The notes under the pieces: generated by a model
The model's input: the letters and a program-made list of their open reading frames with translations, nothing else
Databases searched by the model: none
What the model was told of the DNA's origin: nothing
Part shown: positions 34,484 to 42,325 of the stretch, piece after piece
Numbering within the stretch: the first letter of the stretch is position 1
How the letters are laid out: the number at the start of each line of letters is the position of its first letter
Assembly: GCF_018555435.2 (NCBI RefSeq)
Contig: NZ_JAFEJT020000009.1
Coordinates: 1-64,000, forward strand
DNA length: 64,000 bases
Origin: Bifidobacterium amazonense
GTDB taxonomy: Bacteria; Actinomycetota; Actinomycetes; Actinomycetales; Bifidobacteriaceae
Direction: 5' to 3'
Translations under genes and position numbers: made by a program

Positions 34484-35914
34484 TCAGTGGCTCCACACCG
34501 CCGCGTCCGGGTCGTCGTCCGGGTTGTAGTCGTCGTCATCATCGTAGTGCGACGCAGCGTTCTCGTTGTACGTGTACTCGTCGTCGACCACGCCGGAATC
34601 GGCCTCCGCGTTGAGCGCGTCGAGATCCTTCTTGTCGAGCTTGTACTGCGGCAGCACGTTCTCGATGTAGCTCTTCACGGCCTCGGCCATCGGCACGTCG
34701 TGACCAGCCTTCTCCGCCAGGAACCAACGGTGATCGAGCACTTCGTGGAAGAACTGCGCCGGCTCGATCTGCGAACGGTACTCGCGCGGGATCATGCGCA
34801 CGGTCGGCTCGTACACTTCACGCATCCAGTCCGTCGCGACGATCTCCAGCTCCTCACCCTCGCGCCACGTTGACGCACGGTACGCATCCAGATCGTTGAG
34901 CAGTCGGCGAGCCTGGTTCTCCTGCACGTCCAAACCGGTCAGACGCAGCAGCTTGCGCGACGCGTAGCCCGCGTCGACCACGCGCGGCCGCACGAGCACA
35001 CGCTTGCCGTCGTCCGCGGTCTTCATCTCCAGCTCGTCCACGTCGAAACCGAGCTCATTGAGCTTGTTGACGCGCTTCTCGATCTTCCACATCTCGTCCG
35101 GACCGAACTTGTCCGTGTCCGTCAGTGCGCTCCACAGCGAATGGTAGCGGTCGGCGAGACGGTTGCCGACCTCAATCTCGTCGACGTCGCTCGGCAGCAA
35201 GCGGCCGGACGCAAGATCCATGAGTTCGCCGATGATGTTCGTGCGGGCGAGGTCGATATCGTACTCGCGCTGGCCCTCGGTCAGATTCACGTGCAGATCG
35301 CCGGTTTCGGCGTCGACCAGGAACGCGGAGAACGCGTCGGCGTCGCGCAGGAACAGGACGTTCGACAGCGAGACGTCGCCCCAGTAGAAGCCGGCCAGAT
35401 GCAGACGGACCATGAGCACGGCCAGCGCGTCGATCAGACGCTCGGCGGTGTCGGGGCGCAGGTTGCGGGCGAACAGCGCGCGGTACGGCAGCGAGAACTT
35501 GAGATGCTTGGTGACGAGGATCGCCTCGAGCGGCTCGCCTTCACGGTTGTGACGGCCGGTCACCACGGCGATCGGCTGAACGGTAGGCAGGTCGAGCTTC
35601 TGCAGGCGACGCAGCAGCTCATACTCGCGCTCGGCCACCTGACGGGTGATCTCCTTCATCGCGTACACCTCGTCGCCCACGTGCACGAAACGCACGACGT
35701 GGCGGGAGATGCCTCGCGGCAGGTTGGCGAGCAGCTCCTGAGGCCATGTGGCGAGCGGCTTCTCCCACGGGAGGGTGAACATCTTCGGGTTCGAGCTGGC
35801 GGCGGTGATCTTCAGGGCCTGCGGCTCGGGAGTCTCTGCGGACGCGTCCTCGGCTTTGACGGACGTGGCCTTAAGGGCGCGGGGGTCCAGTTGGGTCAAA
35901 TCGTTAACTTCCAT
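34484..35914 (-). CDS. DUF4032 protein with kinase-like (lipopolysaccharide-kinase-type) fold
   Basis: A 476-residue cytoplasmic protein conserved in Actinobacteria. The N-terminal half resembles atypical kinases: YAMKEITRQVAEREYELLRRL (Lys and Glu), LHLAGFYWGDVSLSNVLF (about 187-204, in place of HRDL..N) and FLVDAETGDL (in place of DFG). The C-terminal half (about 255-430) is the DUF4032 part. The tail is very acidic (DDDDDYNPDDDPDAAVW). The start MEVNDLTQ at 35914 follows GGAGG with a 3-base gap; a longer in-frame ATG at 35935 has no site. Substrate and role are unknown; a small-molecule kinase is inferred from the fold only. Confidence 0.82.
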   Translation of the reverse strand: MEVNDLTQLDPRALKATSVKAEDASAETPEPQALKITAASSNPKMFTLPWEKPLATWPQELLANLPRGISRHVVRFVHVGDEVYAMKEITRQVAEREYELLRRLQKLDLPTVQPIAVVTGRHNREGEPLEAILVTKHLKFSLPYRALFARNLRPDTAERLIDALAVLMVRLHLAGFYWGDVSLSNVLFLRDADAFSAFLVDAETGDLHVNLTEGQREYDIDLARTNIIGELMDLASGRLLPSDVDEIEVGNRLADRYHSLWSALTDTDKFGPDEMWKIEKRVNKLNELGFDVDELEMKTADDGKRVLVRPRVVDAGYASRKLLRLTGLDVQENQARRLLNDLDAYRASTWREGEELEIVATDWMREVYEPTVRMIPREYRSQIEPAQFFHEVLDHRWFLAEKAGHDVPMAEAVKSYIENVLPQYKLDKKDLDALNAEADSGVVDDEYTYNENAASHYDDDDDYNPDDDPDAAVWSH

Positions 35915-35941
35915 AACCCTCCATCGTACTGGCACAGGCGG

Positions 35942-36889
35942 TCACGGGCGACGAACATCAGGCACGCCGGCGGCACTCACCTCGCCGCGCCCCAACGCGT
36001 TGACGAAACCGTGAACCCACTCGTCCGAATCGGTCGCGGAATCAGCTTTGCACACGGCGAACGCGGAATAGTACGGACTGTCGCAGTCCATCGTCGCACG
36101 GTACGCCCGGAAATTGTCCTCGGCATCCCCGACCTTCTCGAAACCGCGCAGCACGCCGCTGCCGGGCCACCAGTCCAACCGGTACGTGGCTCCCCTGCCG
36201 TTGCTGGTCACGTACGTTTCCAGTCTGCGGATCATTCCATTCGCACTGCCGCCGCTCATGCTGATCCACGTATGCTCCGACCGACTGCGCGTGCCGTCGA
36301 CGGCGTAATCAAAATAGAACGACGTCGAGCTGTGCGAACCTCTGTTGCTCTGCGATCGGTACTCCTTGTAGTACACGTTCGTGATGTACAGCGTTTCCGG
36401 ACCGCCCGCCATGTCCACCGCGGTCCGCTGCGCCTGGCCGGCCATCATGATCAGTCCGAGCACGATCACGATGACGCCGCCGGTGATCGAAGCGAACCTG
36501 TTGCAGAACCAGCCGACAATGCCCGGACCAAACGCGGAGCAGGCATCCGGGTCGCGTTCCACCCGACGTTTTTTGAGACCAAGCAGCAGCATCAGCACAC
36601 CGAACAGCGTGAACAGCATCACCAATACAAGCAGACCGACCGGGCCGGCTTCGACTGCGAACGCATTGTTGCGCACCTCATCGGCCATGACGAAAACAGG
36701 ATGATACGGCAACGGTCGCCCCCCCCCCTCGATGCGCAGATGATCCAACTCCCACCTTACAGGCAGCTCCGCCCCCGCCTCCTTGTCCACCCATTCGCGT
36801 TTCGGCTCATACAACTCAGTGAAGGCGCGCATGATAAAAAGCCTGATGCCAGAGGAATCCGTGGTCGGGGGATATTCGGTCAACACCAT
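35942..36889 (-). CDS. Membrane protein with DUF3592-like C-terminal half and in-frame G10 tract
   Basis: About 315 residues if started at 36889; a start at 36832 (MRAFTELYEPKREW) is also possible, and neither has a strong ribosome site. Two membrane helices are visible (VGLLVLVMLFTLFGVLMLLLGL and GGVIVIVLGLIMMAG), followed by an exported-looking domain with Tyr-rich strands (YITNVYYKEY... SFYFDYAVDG... YRLDWWPGSGVLRGF), which resembles DUF3592 proteins. Ten consecutive G on the coding strand at 36719-36728 encode Gly-Gly-Gly; slippage there would shift the frame and abolish the protein, so it may be phase variable. In this sequence the frame is open (ON). Function unknown. Confidence 0.65.
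   Translation of the reverse strand: MVLTEYPPTTDSSGIRLFIMRAFTELYEPKREWVDKEAGAELPVRWELDHLRIEGGGRPLPYHPVFVMADEVRNNAFAVEAGPVGLLVLVMLFTLFGVLMLLLGLKKRRVERDPDACSAFGPGIVGWFCNRFASITGGVIVIVLGLIMMAGQAQRTAVDMAGGPETLYITNVYYKEYRSQSNRGSHSSTSFYFDYAVDGTRSRSEHTWISMSGGSANGMIRRLETYVTSNGRGATYRLDWWPGSGVLRGFEKVGDAEDNFRAYRATMDCDSPYYSAFAVCKADSATDSDEWVHGFVNALGRGEVSAAGVPDVRRP
36719..36728 (-). repeat. Homopolymeric G10 tract (contingency locus candidate)
   Basis: Ten C on the plus strand (ten G on the coding strand) inside the membrane-protein gene. Tracts of this length are rare by chance and slip readily during replication. Confidence 0.8.
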
Positions 36890-37334
36890 GCCATATCAGG
36901 TCACGCGATGGAATTTCCGCCCGTTTTGCCATCGCGTGACCCGATATGTGTTCACGCGATGGAATTGACCCGTTTCAATCCACCCCGTGACCGCGGAATC
37001 CGGGTTTGGGAAGCGGTTGCGAGGTCACGCGATGGCATTTCTGCCCGTTTTGCCATCGCGTGACTCCGTCATTGATCACAGGATGGCAAAATCGCCTGTT
37101 TTTCCATCGCGTGACCTCAAAATCGGGGTTTGTGAGGTCACGCGATGGCATTGACCCGTTTCAATCCATCGCGTGCCTGATCGGCCGGTCACACGACGGC
37201 AAAACCCCGCATTTTTCCATCGCGTGACCTCGTGAGACTCGCATGACCCACATGAGGCCATATGCGCAGTCAGACCGCACCAGGTCGGGCGCACAAAAAA
37301 CCGAGATGGCATCCGCACTATGCCAGAGGAATCC
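36846..37334. repeat. 15-base direct repeats flanking the palindrome array
   Basis: ATGCCAGAGGAATCC is present at 36846-36860 and 37320-37334, on either side of the six-unit palindromic array. The left copy is inside the 5' part of the membrane-protein gene. This could be a target duplication or the footprint of a recombination event. Confidence 0.6.
36899..37229. repeat. Cluster of six 41-43-base imperfect palindromes (TCACGCGATGG..CCATCGCGTGA)
   Basis: Units at about 36899-36941, 36951-36991, 37023-37065, 37076-37116, 37137-37176 and 37188-37229 each start with TCACGCGATGG or a variant and end with the complementary CCATCGCGTGA. Two centre types alternate irregularly: CCCGTTTTG-type and GACCCGTTTCAAT-type. 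Spacing is uneven (about 8-31 bases), and each unit is a hairpin. No gene lies in 36890-37518. Confidence 0.85.
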
Positions 37335-37393
37335 AAAACACCACGTTTAGTTCCTATAAGCCCAATCCACAGAACACGATTTGCGGCAAAAAG

Positions 37394-37421
37394 AAAGGCC
37401 CCGCTACCACGCGGGGCCTTT
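37394..37421 (-). terminator. Terminator of the sugar ABC ATPase gene
   Basis: AAAGGCCCCGC pairs with GCGGGGCCTTT over 11 bases around a six-base loop. On the minus strand it is followed by CTTTCTTTTTG. Confidence 0.9.
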
Positions 37422-37518
37422 CCAACGAGGCCTAAGAGAGGAAGAGAATGCCTCGTTTAATGGTTGACATGGTTTTCTCCCATGCCAAGTATCTATCGGG
37501 CCAGGATCGGCCGATCGA

Positions 37519-38646
37519 CTAGTTCAGACGCAGCTCGGTCGACGGAGCGAACAGGTGCATCTTGGACGGATCGATCTTGATCTTGACGGTGTCGCCGACC
37601 TTCGGGAGCGCACGCGGGTTCACACGAATCGTGGTGAGCTTGTTCTGGTCGGACATGACCTGGGAGGCCTCCGCGGCGGAACCATCGGTGATGATGTTGC
37701 CGTAGATGTAGCCGTCGGAACCCAGATCCTCGACGTTGACGACCTTCAGCGAGAACGCGTTCGGATCATCCGGGGTAGCCAGGGAGGCGTCCTCCGGACG
37801 GAAGCCGACGACGATCTTGTTGCCGTCCTCGGCGGTCAGCTTGGCGACCGCTTCCTTCGGCAGATCGACGGTGTCCTCACCGATCTTCGCCTTGCCGTTG
37901 ACCACCGGGTGGGTGTTCAGGTTCATCGACGGGGAGCCGATGAAGCCGGCGACGAAGACGTTGGCCGGACGATCGTACAGCTCGGTCGGGGCGCCGACCT
38001 GCTGCAGGATGCCGAGCTTGATGACGGCGATGCGATCGCCCATCGTCAGAGCCTCGGTCTGATCGTGGGTCACGTACAGGGTGGTGACACCCAGCTGACG
38101 CTGCAGAGCGGCGATCTGGGTACGGGTCTGGACACGGAGCTTGGCGTCGAGGTTGGACAGCGGCTCATCCATGAGGAAGACCTTCGGCTCACGGACGATT
38201 GCACGGCCCATGGCGACACGCTGACGCTGACCACCGGACAGAGCCTTCGGCTTGCGGTCGAGGTACTCGGTCAGGTCGAGGATCTCAGCGGCCTTCTCGA
38301 CGCGCTTGCGGATCTCGTCCTTCGGGGTGCCGGCGATCTTCAGGGCGAAGCCCATGTTGTCGGCGACGGTCATGTGCGGGTACAGAGCGTAGTTCTGGAA
38401 CACCATGGCGATGTCGCGGTCCTTCGGCTGCATCGTGGTGACGTCCTTGCCACCGATGAGGATGCGGCCCTTGTTGACCTCTTCCAGGCCAGCGAGCATG
38501 CGCAGGGTCGTCGACTTACCGCAGCCAGACGGACCAACCAGCACCAGGAACTCGCCGTCCTTGATATCCAGATTCAGATCATCCACCGACGGCTTGTCGT
38601 TGCCCGGGTAGATACGAGTGACATGGTCAAAAACGACTTCTGCCAT
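37519..38646 (-). CDS. Sugar ABC transporter ATP-binding protein (MsiK/UgpC/MalK type)
   Basis: A 375-residue ATPase that powers sugar import. Walker [10 protein letters not shown] (about 38-46), Q-loop, signature LSGGQRQR, Walker [15 protein letters not shown] and H-loop THDQ are all present. The C-terminal OB/TOBE regulatory domain (about 240-375, VVGFRPED) marks the MalK/MsiK class. No permease or binding protein is nearby, so it probably serves several oligosaccharide importers in trans, as MsiK does in Streptomyces. Codon choice is more biased to TTC/GAC/ATC/AAG than its neighbours, suggesting high expression. AAAGGAT precedes the ATG at 38646. Confidence 0.93.
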   Translation of the reverse strand: MAEVVFDHVTRIYPGNDKPSVDDLNLDIKDGEFLVLVGPSGCGKSTTLRMLAGLEEVNKGRILIGGKDVTTMQPKDRDIAMVFQNYALYPHMTVADNMGFALKIAGTPKDEIRKRVEKAAEILDLTEYLDRKPKALSGGQRQRVAMGRAIVREPKVFLMDEPLSNLDAKLRVQTRTQIAALQRQLGVTTLYVTHDQTEALTMGDRIAVIKLGILQQVGAPTELYDRPANVFVAGFIGSPSMNLNTHPVVNGKAKIGEDTVDLPKEAVAKLTAEDGNKIVVGFRPEDASLATPDDPNAFSLKVVNVEDLGSDGYIYGNIITDGSAAEASQVMSDQNKLTTIRVNPRALPKVGDTVKIKIDPSKMHLFAPSTELRLN

Positions 38647-39040
38647 AATGTTTCATCCTTTCAGAGACAGGTACGTGTCTCACGATCCGTTGTAAAGGGA
38701 TTTTTGGTTGTTGCTGTGCTTCAGTCCACGACTTCCCACATTGGCTAAGTCTCAAACCTCGGCGTTTAGTTATCTTCGGTTCGTTGAAGATCTCTTCGCT
38801 GAGCCACGTTCCACTATACACGCCGTCCGCCCCGCGTCAACGGCGTGTTCAGCCGTTTCACCCATCTCATCGACGAAACCCCGCACCAATACACGGACTT
38901 AATCAACCGCTCGAACAATCACACCCCACCCGTCCCGGCGTGTCGCGCTCCACGCGTTTCCACGCCAATCCGCAGATCCGCATATCCGCGCAACGGCCGG
39001 GTAGAATCGAACCACAGACACAACAGGGAGGTCCGGGTCC
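38647..39040. other. 394-base divergent promoter region
   Basis: No gene is seen between the ABC ATPase (minus) and the response regulator (plus). An 18-base near-palindrome GAGACAGGTACGTGTCTC (38664-38681) lies 18 bases upstream of the ATPase start and could be an operator or a leader hairpin. The ribosome site GGGAGG of the regulator gene is at 39026-39031. Confidence 0.5.
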
Positions 39041-39919
39041 ATGAGGGAAATCCGCATCGGCGTGGTCGAGGACGATCCGGCGGCATGCCAGCGCGTGCTG
39101 GACTATCTCAAGCAATACCAATCGGAAACCGGCGAACGGTTCGTCGTATCCGTGTTCGACGACGGCGCGAAAATCGTCGAATCATACGCGCCCGTCTACG
39201 ACATCCTGCTGCTCGACATCGAAATGAAGGAACTCGACGGCATGGCCGCGGCCCGACGCATCCGCGAACGCGACGACTCGGTCGTCATCATCTTCATCAC
39301 CGCGGCGCCGCAGTACGCGATCAGCGGCTACGAGGTGCAGGCGCTGTCCTACCTGCTCAAACCGGTGCCATGGTTCGCATTCAAGCAGGAGATGAAACGG
39401 TCGATCGACATGGTCCGCCGCCGCGGCGACCAGGCGATCCTCATCGACGCCGGCGGCCATCAGCAGCGGCTCGAACTCGCCGACGTCGTCTACGTCGAAT
39501 CGATCCGACACACGATCGTCATCCACACGCTCGGCGGCAAACTGTCCGTCACGGGCACGCTCAAGGACTACGAGACGCGGCTCGCGGAGCATGATTTCTT
39601 CCGCTCGAACTCCTGCTATCTGGTCAATCTGCGGCATGTGACCGGCGTGGAGGACCAGGACTGCATCATGTCGGACGGCGAGCGGCTGCGCGTCAGCCGG
39701 CCACGCAAGAAGGCGTTTCTCGCGGCGCTGGCCGACTACATGAGCATGGGCGGCGCGACGCGCGGCCTTGACGCGGGCGGGCCGGCAGCCGGTTCGGCGA
39801 ACGGCGTGACCATCGGTTCGACGGGAGGCCCGACGGGAGGCCCGACGGGAAGTCCAACGACCAACCTGGCGGCGGCCCCGACAACCGTTCCAGCCACCGC
39901 GAAGGACGGCGGCCGATGA
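39041..39919 (+). CDS. LytTR-family response regulator
   Basis: A 292-residue two-component regulator. Receiver domain about 4-125 with acidic pocket E10/D11/D12, phospho-acceptor D59 (YDILLLDIEMKELDG) and Lys in LLKPV. A LytTR DNA-binding domain follows (about 135-240; VVYVESIRHTIVIHT ... RLAEHDFFRSNSCYLVNLRHV), as in AgrA/ComE/VirR regulators that bind paired direct repeats. The last 50 residues are Gly/Thr/Pro-rich and probably disordered, longer than usual. The stop overlaps the kinase start (ATGA). Target genes unknown. Confidence 0.93.
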   Translation: MREIRIGVVEDDPAACQRVLDYLKQYQSETGERFVVSVFDDGAKIVESYAPVYDILLLDIEMKELDGMAAARRIRERDDSVVIIFITAAPQYAISGYEVQALSYLLKPVPWFAFKQEMKRSIDMVRRRGDQAILIDAGGHQQRLELADVVYVESIRHTIVIHTLGGKLSVTGTLKDYETRLAEHDFFRSNSCYLVNLRHVTGVEDQDCIMSDGERLRVSRPRKKAFLAALADYMSMGGATRGLDAGGPAAGSANGVTIGSTGGPTGGPTGSPTTNLAAAPTTVPATAKDGGR

Positions 39920-41298
39920 ACGGCGCGATCACCAACGCGCTGCCGGACATCCCCCGGCTGTACACGGCGATCTGCGAGTGGGCGGCGTGCGTGATGTACC
40001 TACTGGTCATCTACCGCCGTGTGCCGCTGCCGCGAACGATCGCAACATGCGCGGTCGGACTGGCCGCGATGATCGGCATCCAATATGCGGCCGGCACGAT
40101 GCCGATCTGGCTGTGGGTGGCCGGCATGCTGCTCGCGTTCGCCGGCATGTACATGATCATCTGGCTCGGATCGGGCACCGGCAAACGCGAGGGACTCTAC
40201 GTCACGGCCCGCGCGTTCGTGCTTGCCGAACTCGTCGCGTCGCTGCACTGGCAGCTGGCCACGTTCCTGAGCGTCGGCGGCGCGAGGCACGACGGACCAT
40301 CCTCCCTGGGCGGTGCAGGCGGCACGGACGGCACGGGCGGCGCACTCTCATGGCTGTCGTGGCAGTCGATCCTGATCCTCGTCGTCTCCTACGCGATCTG
40401 CTTCGCCGCGGCGTGGCTCGTCGAACGCGGCAACTTCAGCCACGACGCCCCCACGACCACCACGGCGCAGCTGGCGATCGGCACGGTGGCGATCACCGTG
40501 GTGACGTTCGCAATGAGCAACCTGAGCTTCGTCTCCACGAACACGCCGTTCTCAGGCTCGGTCGGGCAGGAGGTGTTCTACATCCGCACGCTCGTGGATT
40601 TCTGCGGTTTCGCGATCCTGTACGCGCAACAGGAGCAGGCACGGCGCATGGAGGCGAGCATGGAGCTCACGTCGATCAACGCGCAGCTGGAAAGCCAGCA
40701 TCAGGAATACCTGGCATCCAAGGAGAACCTGGAGTCGATCGGCCGGCTTGCGCACGATCTCAAGCATCAGATCGCGGCGTTGCGGGCCGAGGTGGATCCG
40801 CAGCATGCGACGGCCGGATTCGAGCAGCTGGAACGGTCGGTGGCCGAATACAGCGCGCAGCAGCATTCCGGCAACCCGGTGCTCGACGTGATCCTGACCA
40901 CGAAGACGCGCGCCTGCGAGGAGCGCGGCATCACGCTCACCGCCGTGGCCGACGGCTCGCTGCTGGCCGGCATGTCGTCGATGGACATCGCCTCGCTGTT
41001 CGGCAACGCGCTCGACAATGCGATTGAAGCGACGTCGCGGCTCGCCGATCCGCAGCAGCGGCTGATCCGGCTTGCACTGTACGGGCAGGGGCGGTTCACG
41101 GTGATCCGCGTGGAGAACTACTACGATTCGACGCTGCGCAAGGACGCGGCGGGCAACCTGCGCACCACCAAGCGGGACGCGTCACGGCACGGGTTCGGCG
41201 TCAAGTCGATCCGTCACATCGCCGCGCAGTACGGCGGCGAGGTGACGATCCGCACCGAGGACCACTGGTTCACGCTCACCGTGCTGCTGCCGCGGTGA
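39916..41298 (+). CDS. Sensor histidine kinase, GHKL/AgrC-like (HPK10 type)
   Basis: A 460-residue membrane sensor paired with the LytTR regulator. Six or so membrane segments fill about 15-235, with one Gly-rich loop (about 121-145). A coiled-coil-like linker (QQEQARRMEASMELTSINAQ) leads to LAHDLKHQI with likely phospho-acceptor H280, then the ATPase with N-box FGNALDNAIEA and G-box HGFGVKSIRHIA. This is the AgrC/ComD class, which often senses secreted peptides, but no small peptide gene or AgrB-like processor is visible next to it. Translation is coupled to the regulator. Confidence 0.92.
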   Translation: MNGAITNALPDIPRLYTAICEWAACVMYLLVIYRRVPLPRTIATCAVGLAAMIGIQYAAGTMPIWLWVAGMLLAFAGMYMIIWLGSGTGKREGLYVTARAFVLAELVASLHWQLATFLSVGGARHDGPSSLGGAGGTDGTGGALSWLSWQSILILVVSYAICFAAAWLVERGNFSHDAPTTTTAQLAIGTVAITVVTFAMSNLSFVSTNTPFSGSVGQEVFYIRTLVDFCGFAILYAQQEQARRMEASMELTSINAQLESQHQEYLASKENLESIGRLAHDLKHQIAALRAEVDPQHATAGFEQLERSVAEYSAQQHSGNPVLDVILTTKTRACEERGITLTAVADGSLLAGMSSMDIASLFGNALDNAIEATSRLADPQQRLIRLALYGQGRFTVIRVENYYDSTLRKDAAGNLRTTKRDASRHGFGVKSIRHIAAQYGGEVTIRTEDHWFTLTVLLPR

Positions 41299-41336
41299 GC
41301 GTTCCACACCGCCGTGGCGATGCCGGTCTCGCCAGC

Positions 41337-41543
41337 CAGTTTGACGATTGAGAGGCTGATTTCGCCTGACGCAGGGGTCAGTTTGACGATTGAGAGGCGA
41401 CCTCCACCTGAACAACCTCTGATATCGGGCCGATTCCTGTGGATTTGAAGCCCTTTTGCCACCGGCTATCCGGGAATAGTCGCCTCTCAATCGTCAAACT
41501 GACCCTTGCAAGGCGGAAAATCAGCCTCTCGATCGTCAAACTG
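41337..41543. repeat. Inverted pair of doubled 20-base repeats
   Basis: CAGTTTGACGATTGAGAGGC occurs at 41337-41356 and 41379-41398; the inverse GCCTCTCAATCGTCAAACTG occurs at 41482-41501 and 41524-41543. The two halves (41337-41400 and 41480-41543) form a large palindrome between convergent genes. The same 20-mer is found at 416-512. The rest of 41299-41581 holds no gene. Confidence 0.85.
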
Positions 41544-41581
41544 CATCGGCTTCTGCAAACTGCGAGGCAGATTGCGAAAAC

Positions 41582-42325
41582 TCACCTGTTCTTCGGCATG
41601 ATCCAGAATTTGAGCAGCGGATAGCTCACCACCACGGCGAGCAGCGTGTTCACGATCGAGGCCACGGTGCCCGCGACGCCGGCACCCATGCCCCAGCCCT
41701 GGCACAGCGCGGTCACGTAGCCCGGCAGCACGAGGTTGACGACCACGATCACAACCGCCAGGATCGCGTACTTCCACGCGGCGTCCTTGAAGCTGGAGTC
41801 GGACTTGAACACCCACTTCATCTGCACGAAGAAGTTGACCACCTGCGCGATCACCTCGGCGCACAGGAACGTGAGGAAGCCGCCCAGACCGTTGCCCGAC
41901 TCGGGATAGTTGAAGATGAGGAAATGGAACGGCGTGACGATGCCGAGCGCCCCCACGAACACGGCCGTGCCGATCCACGTGACCACGAATCGGGCGATGG
42001 TGGAGATGTTCGACAGCACGTTGAACAGGATGAACTCCCAGATGGTCGGGTGTGTGGCGATCCAACGGCGGATCGGCCCCATCGCGGCGAGTTCGGCGGC
42101 GGTCGGCGCGTTCGACGAGCTCGGCGAGGTCTGCGAGGACGTCTCGGCTGTTGGCTCGACGTACGGCGCAACGCGTGACGCGACCGCCGATACGGCGGTC
42201 GACGCCGCCGTCGGCATGCCGGTCCGCGAGACGTTCGGCATGGCCGCCGACGCTGCCATCGGCTTGTCGGATGCAACGTCGTTCACGGTGTTCATCGTGG
42301 CGGCGCCCTTGGCGGTGTCAGTCAT
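41582..42325 (-). CDS. Small polytopic membrane protein downstream of GH3 gene (GtrA-like?)
   Basis: A 247-residue protein. The first 90 residues are Ala/Ser/Thr-rich and probably cytoplasmic and disordered. Then come four likely membrane helices (EFILFNVLSNISTIARFVVTWIG, FLTFLCAEVIAQVVNFFVQ, YAILAVVIVVVNLVLPGY, SIVNTLLAVVVSYPLLKFW), a pattern like GtrA-type membrane proteins, though I do not recognise a defined family with certainty. The start MTDTAKG follows AAAGGAG and overlaps the end of the GH3 gene by eight bases, so both are co-translated. Function unknown. Confidence 0.7.
   Translation of the reverse strand: MTDTAKGAATMNTVNDVASDKPMAASAAMPNVSRTGMPTAASTAVSAVASRVAPYVEPTAETSSQTSPSSSNAPTAAELAAMGPIRRWIATHPTIWEFILFNVLSNISTIARFVVTWIGTAVFVGALGIVTPFHFLIFNYPESGNGLGGFLTFLCAEVIAQVVNFFVQMKWVFKSDSSFKDAAWKYAILAVVIVVVNLVLPGYVTALCQGWGMGAGVAGTVASIVNTLLAVVVSYPLLKFWIMPKNR

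Noticed and set aside
36899..37229. A CRISPR array
   Set aside because: Units are internally palindromic hairpins, spacing is uneven (8-31 bases) and the spaces are not spacer-like; no cas genes are present.
37076..37336. A small minus-strand gene (86 codons) in the repeat array
   Set aside because: It runs through the palindromic units, has no ribosome site and no known motif; the shared DSSGI start only reflects the 15-base direct repeat.
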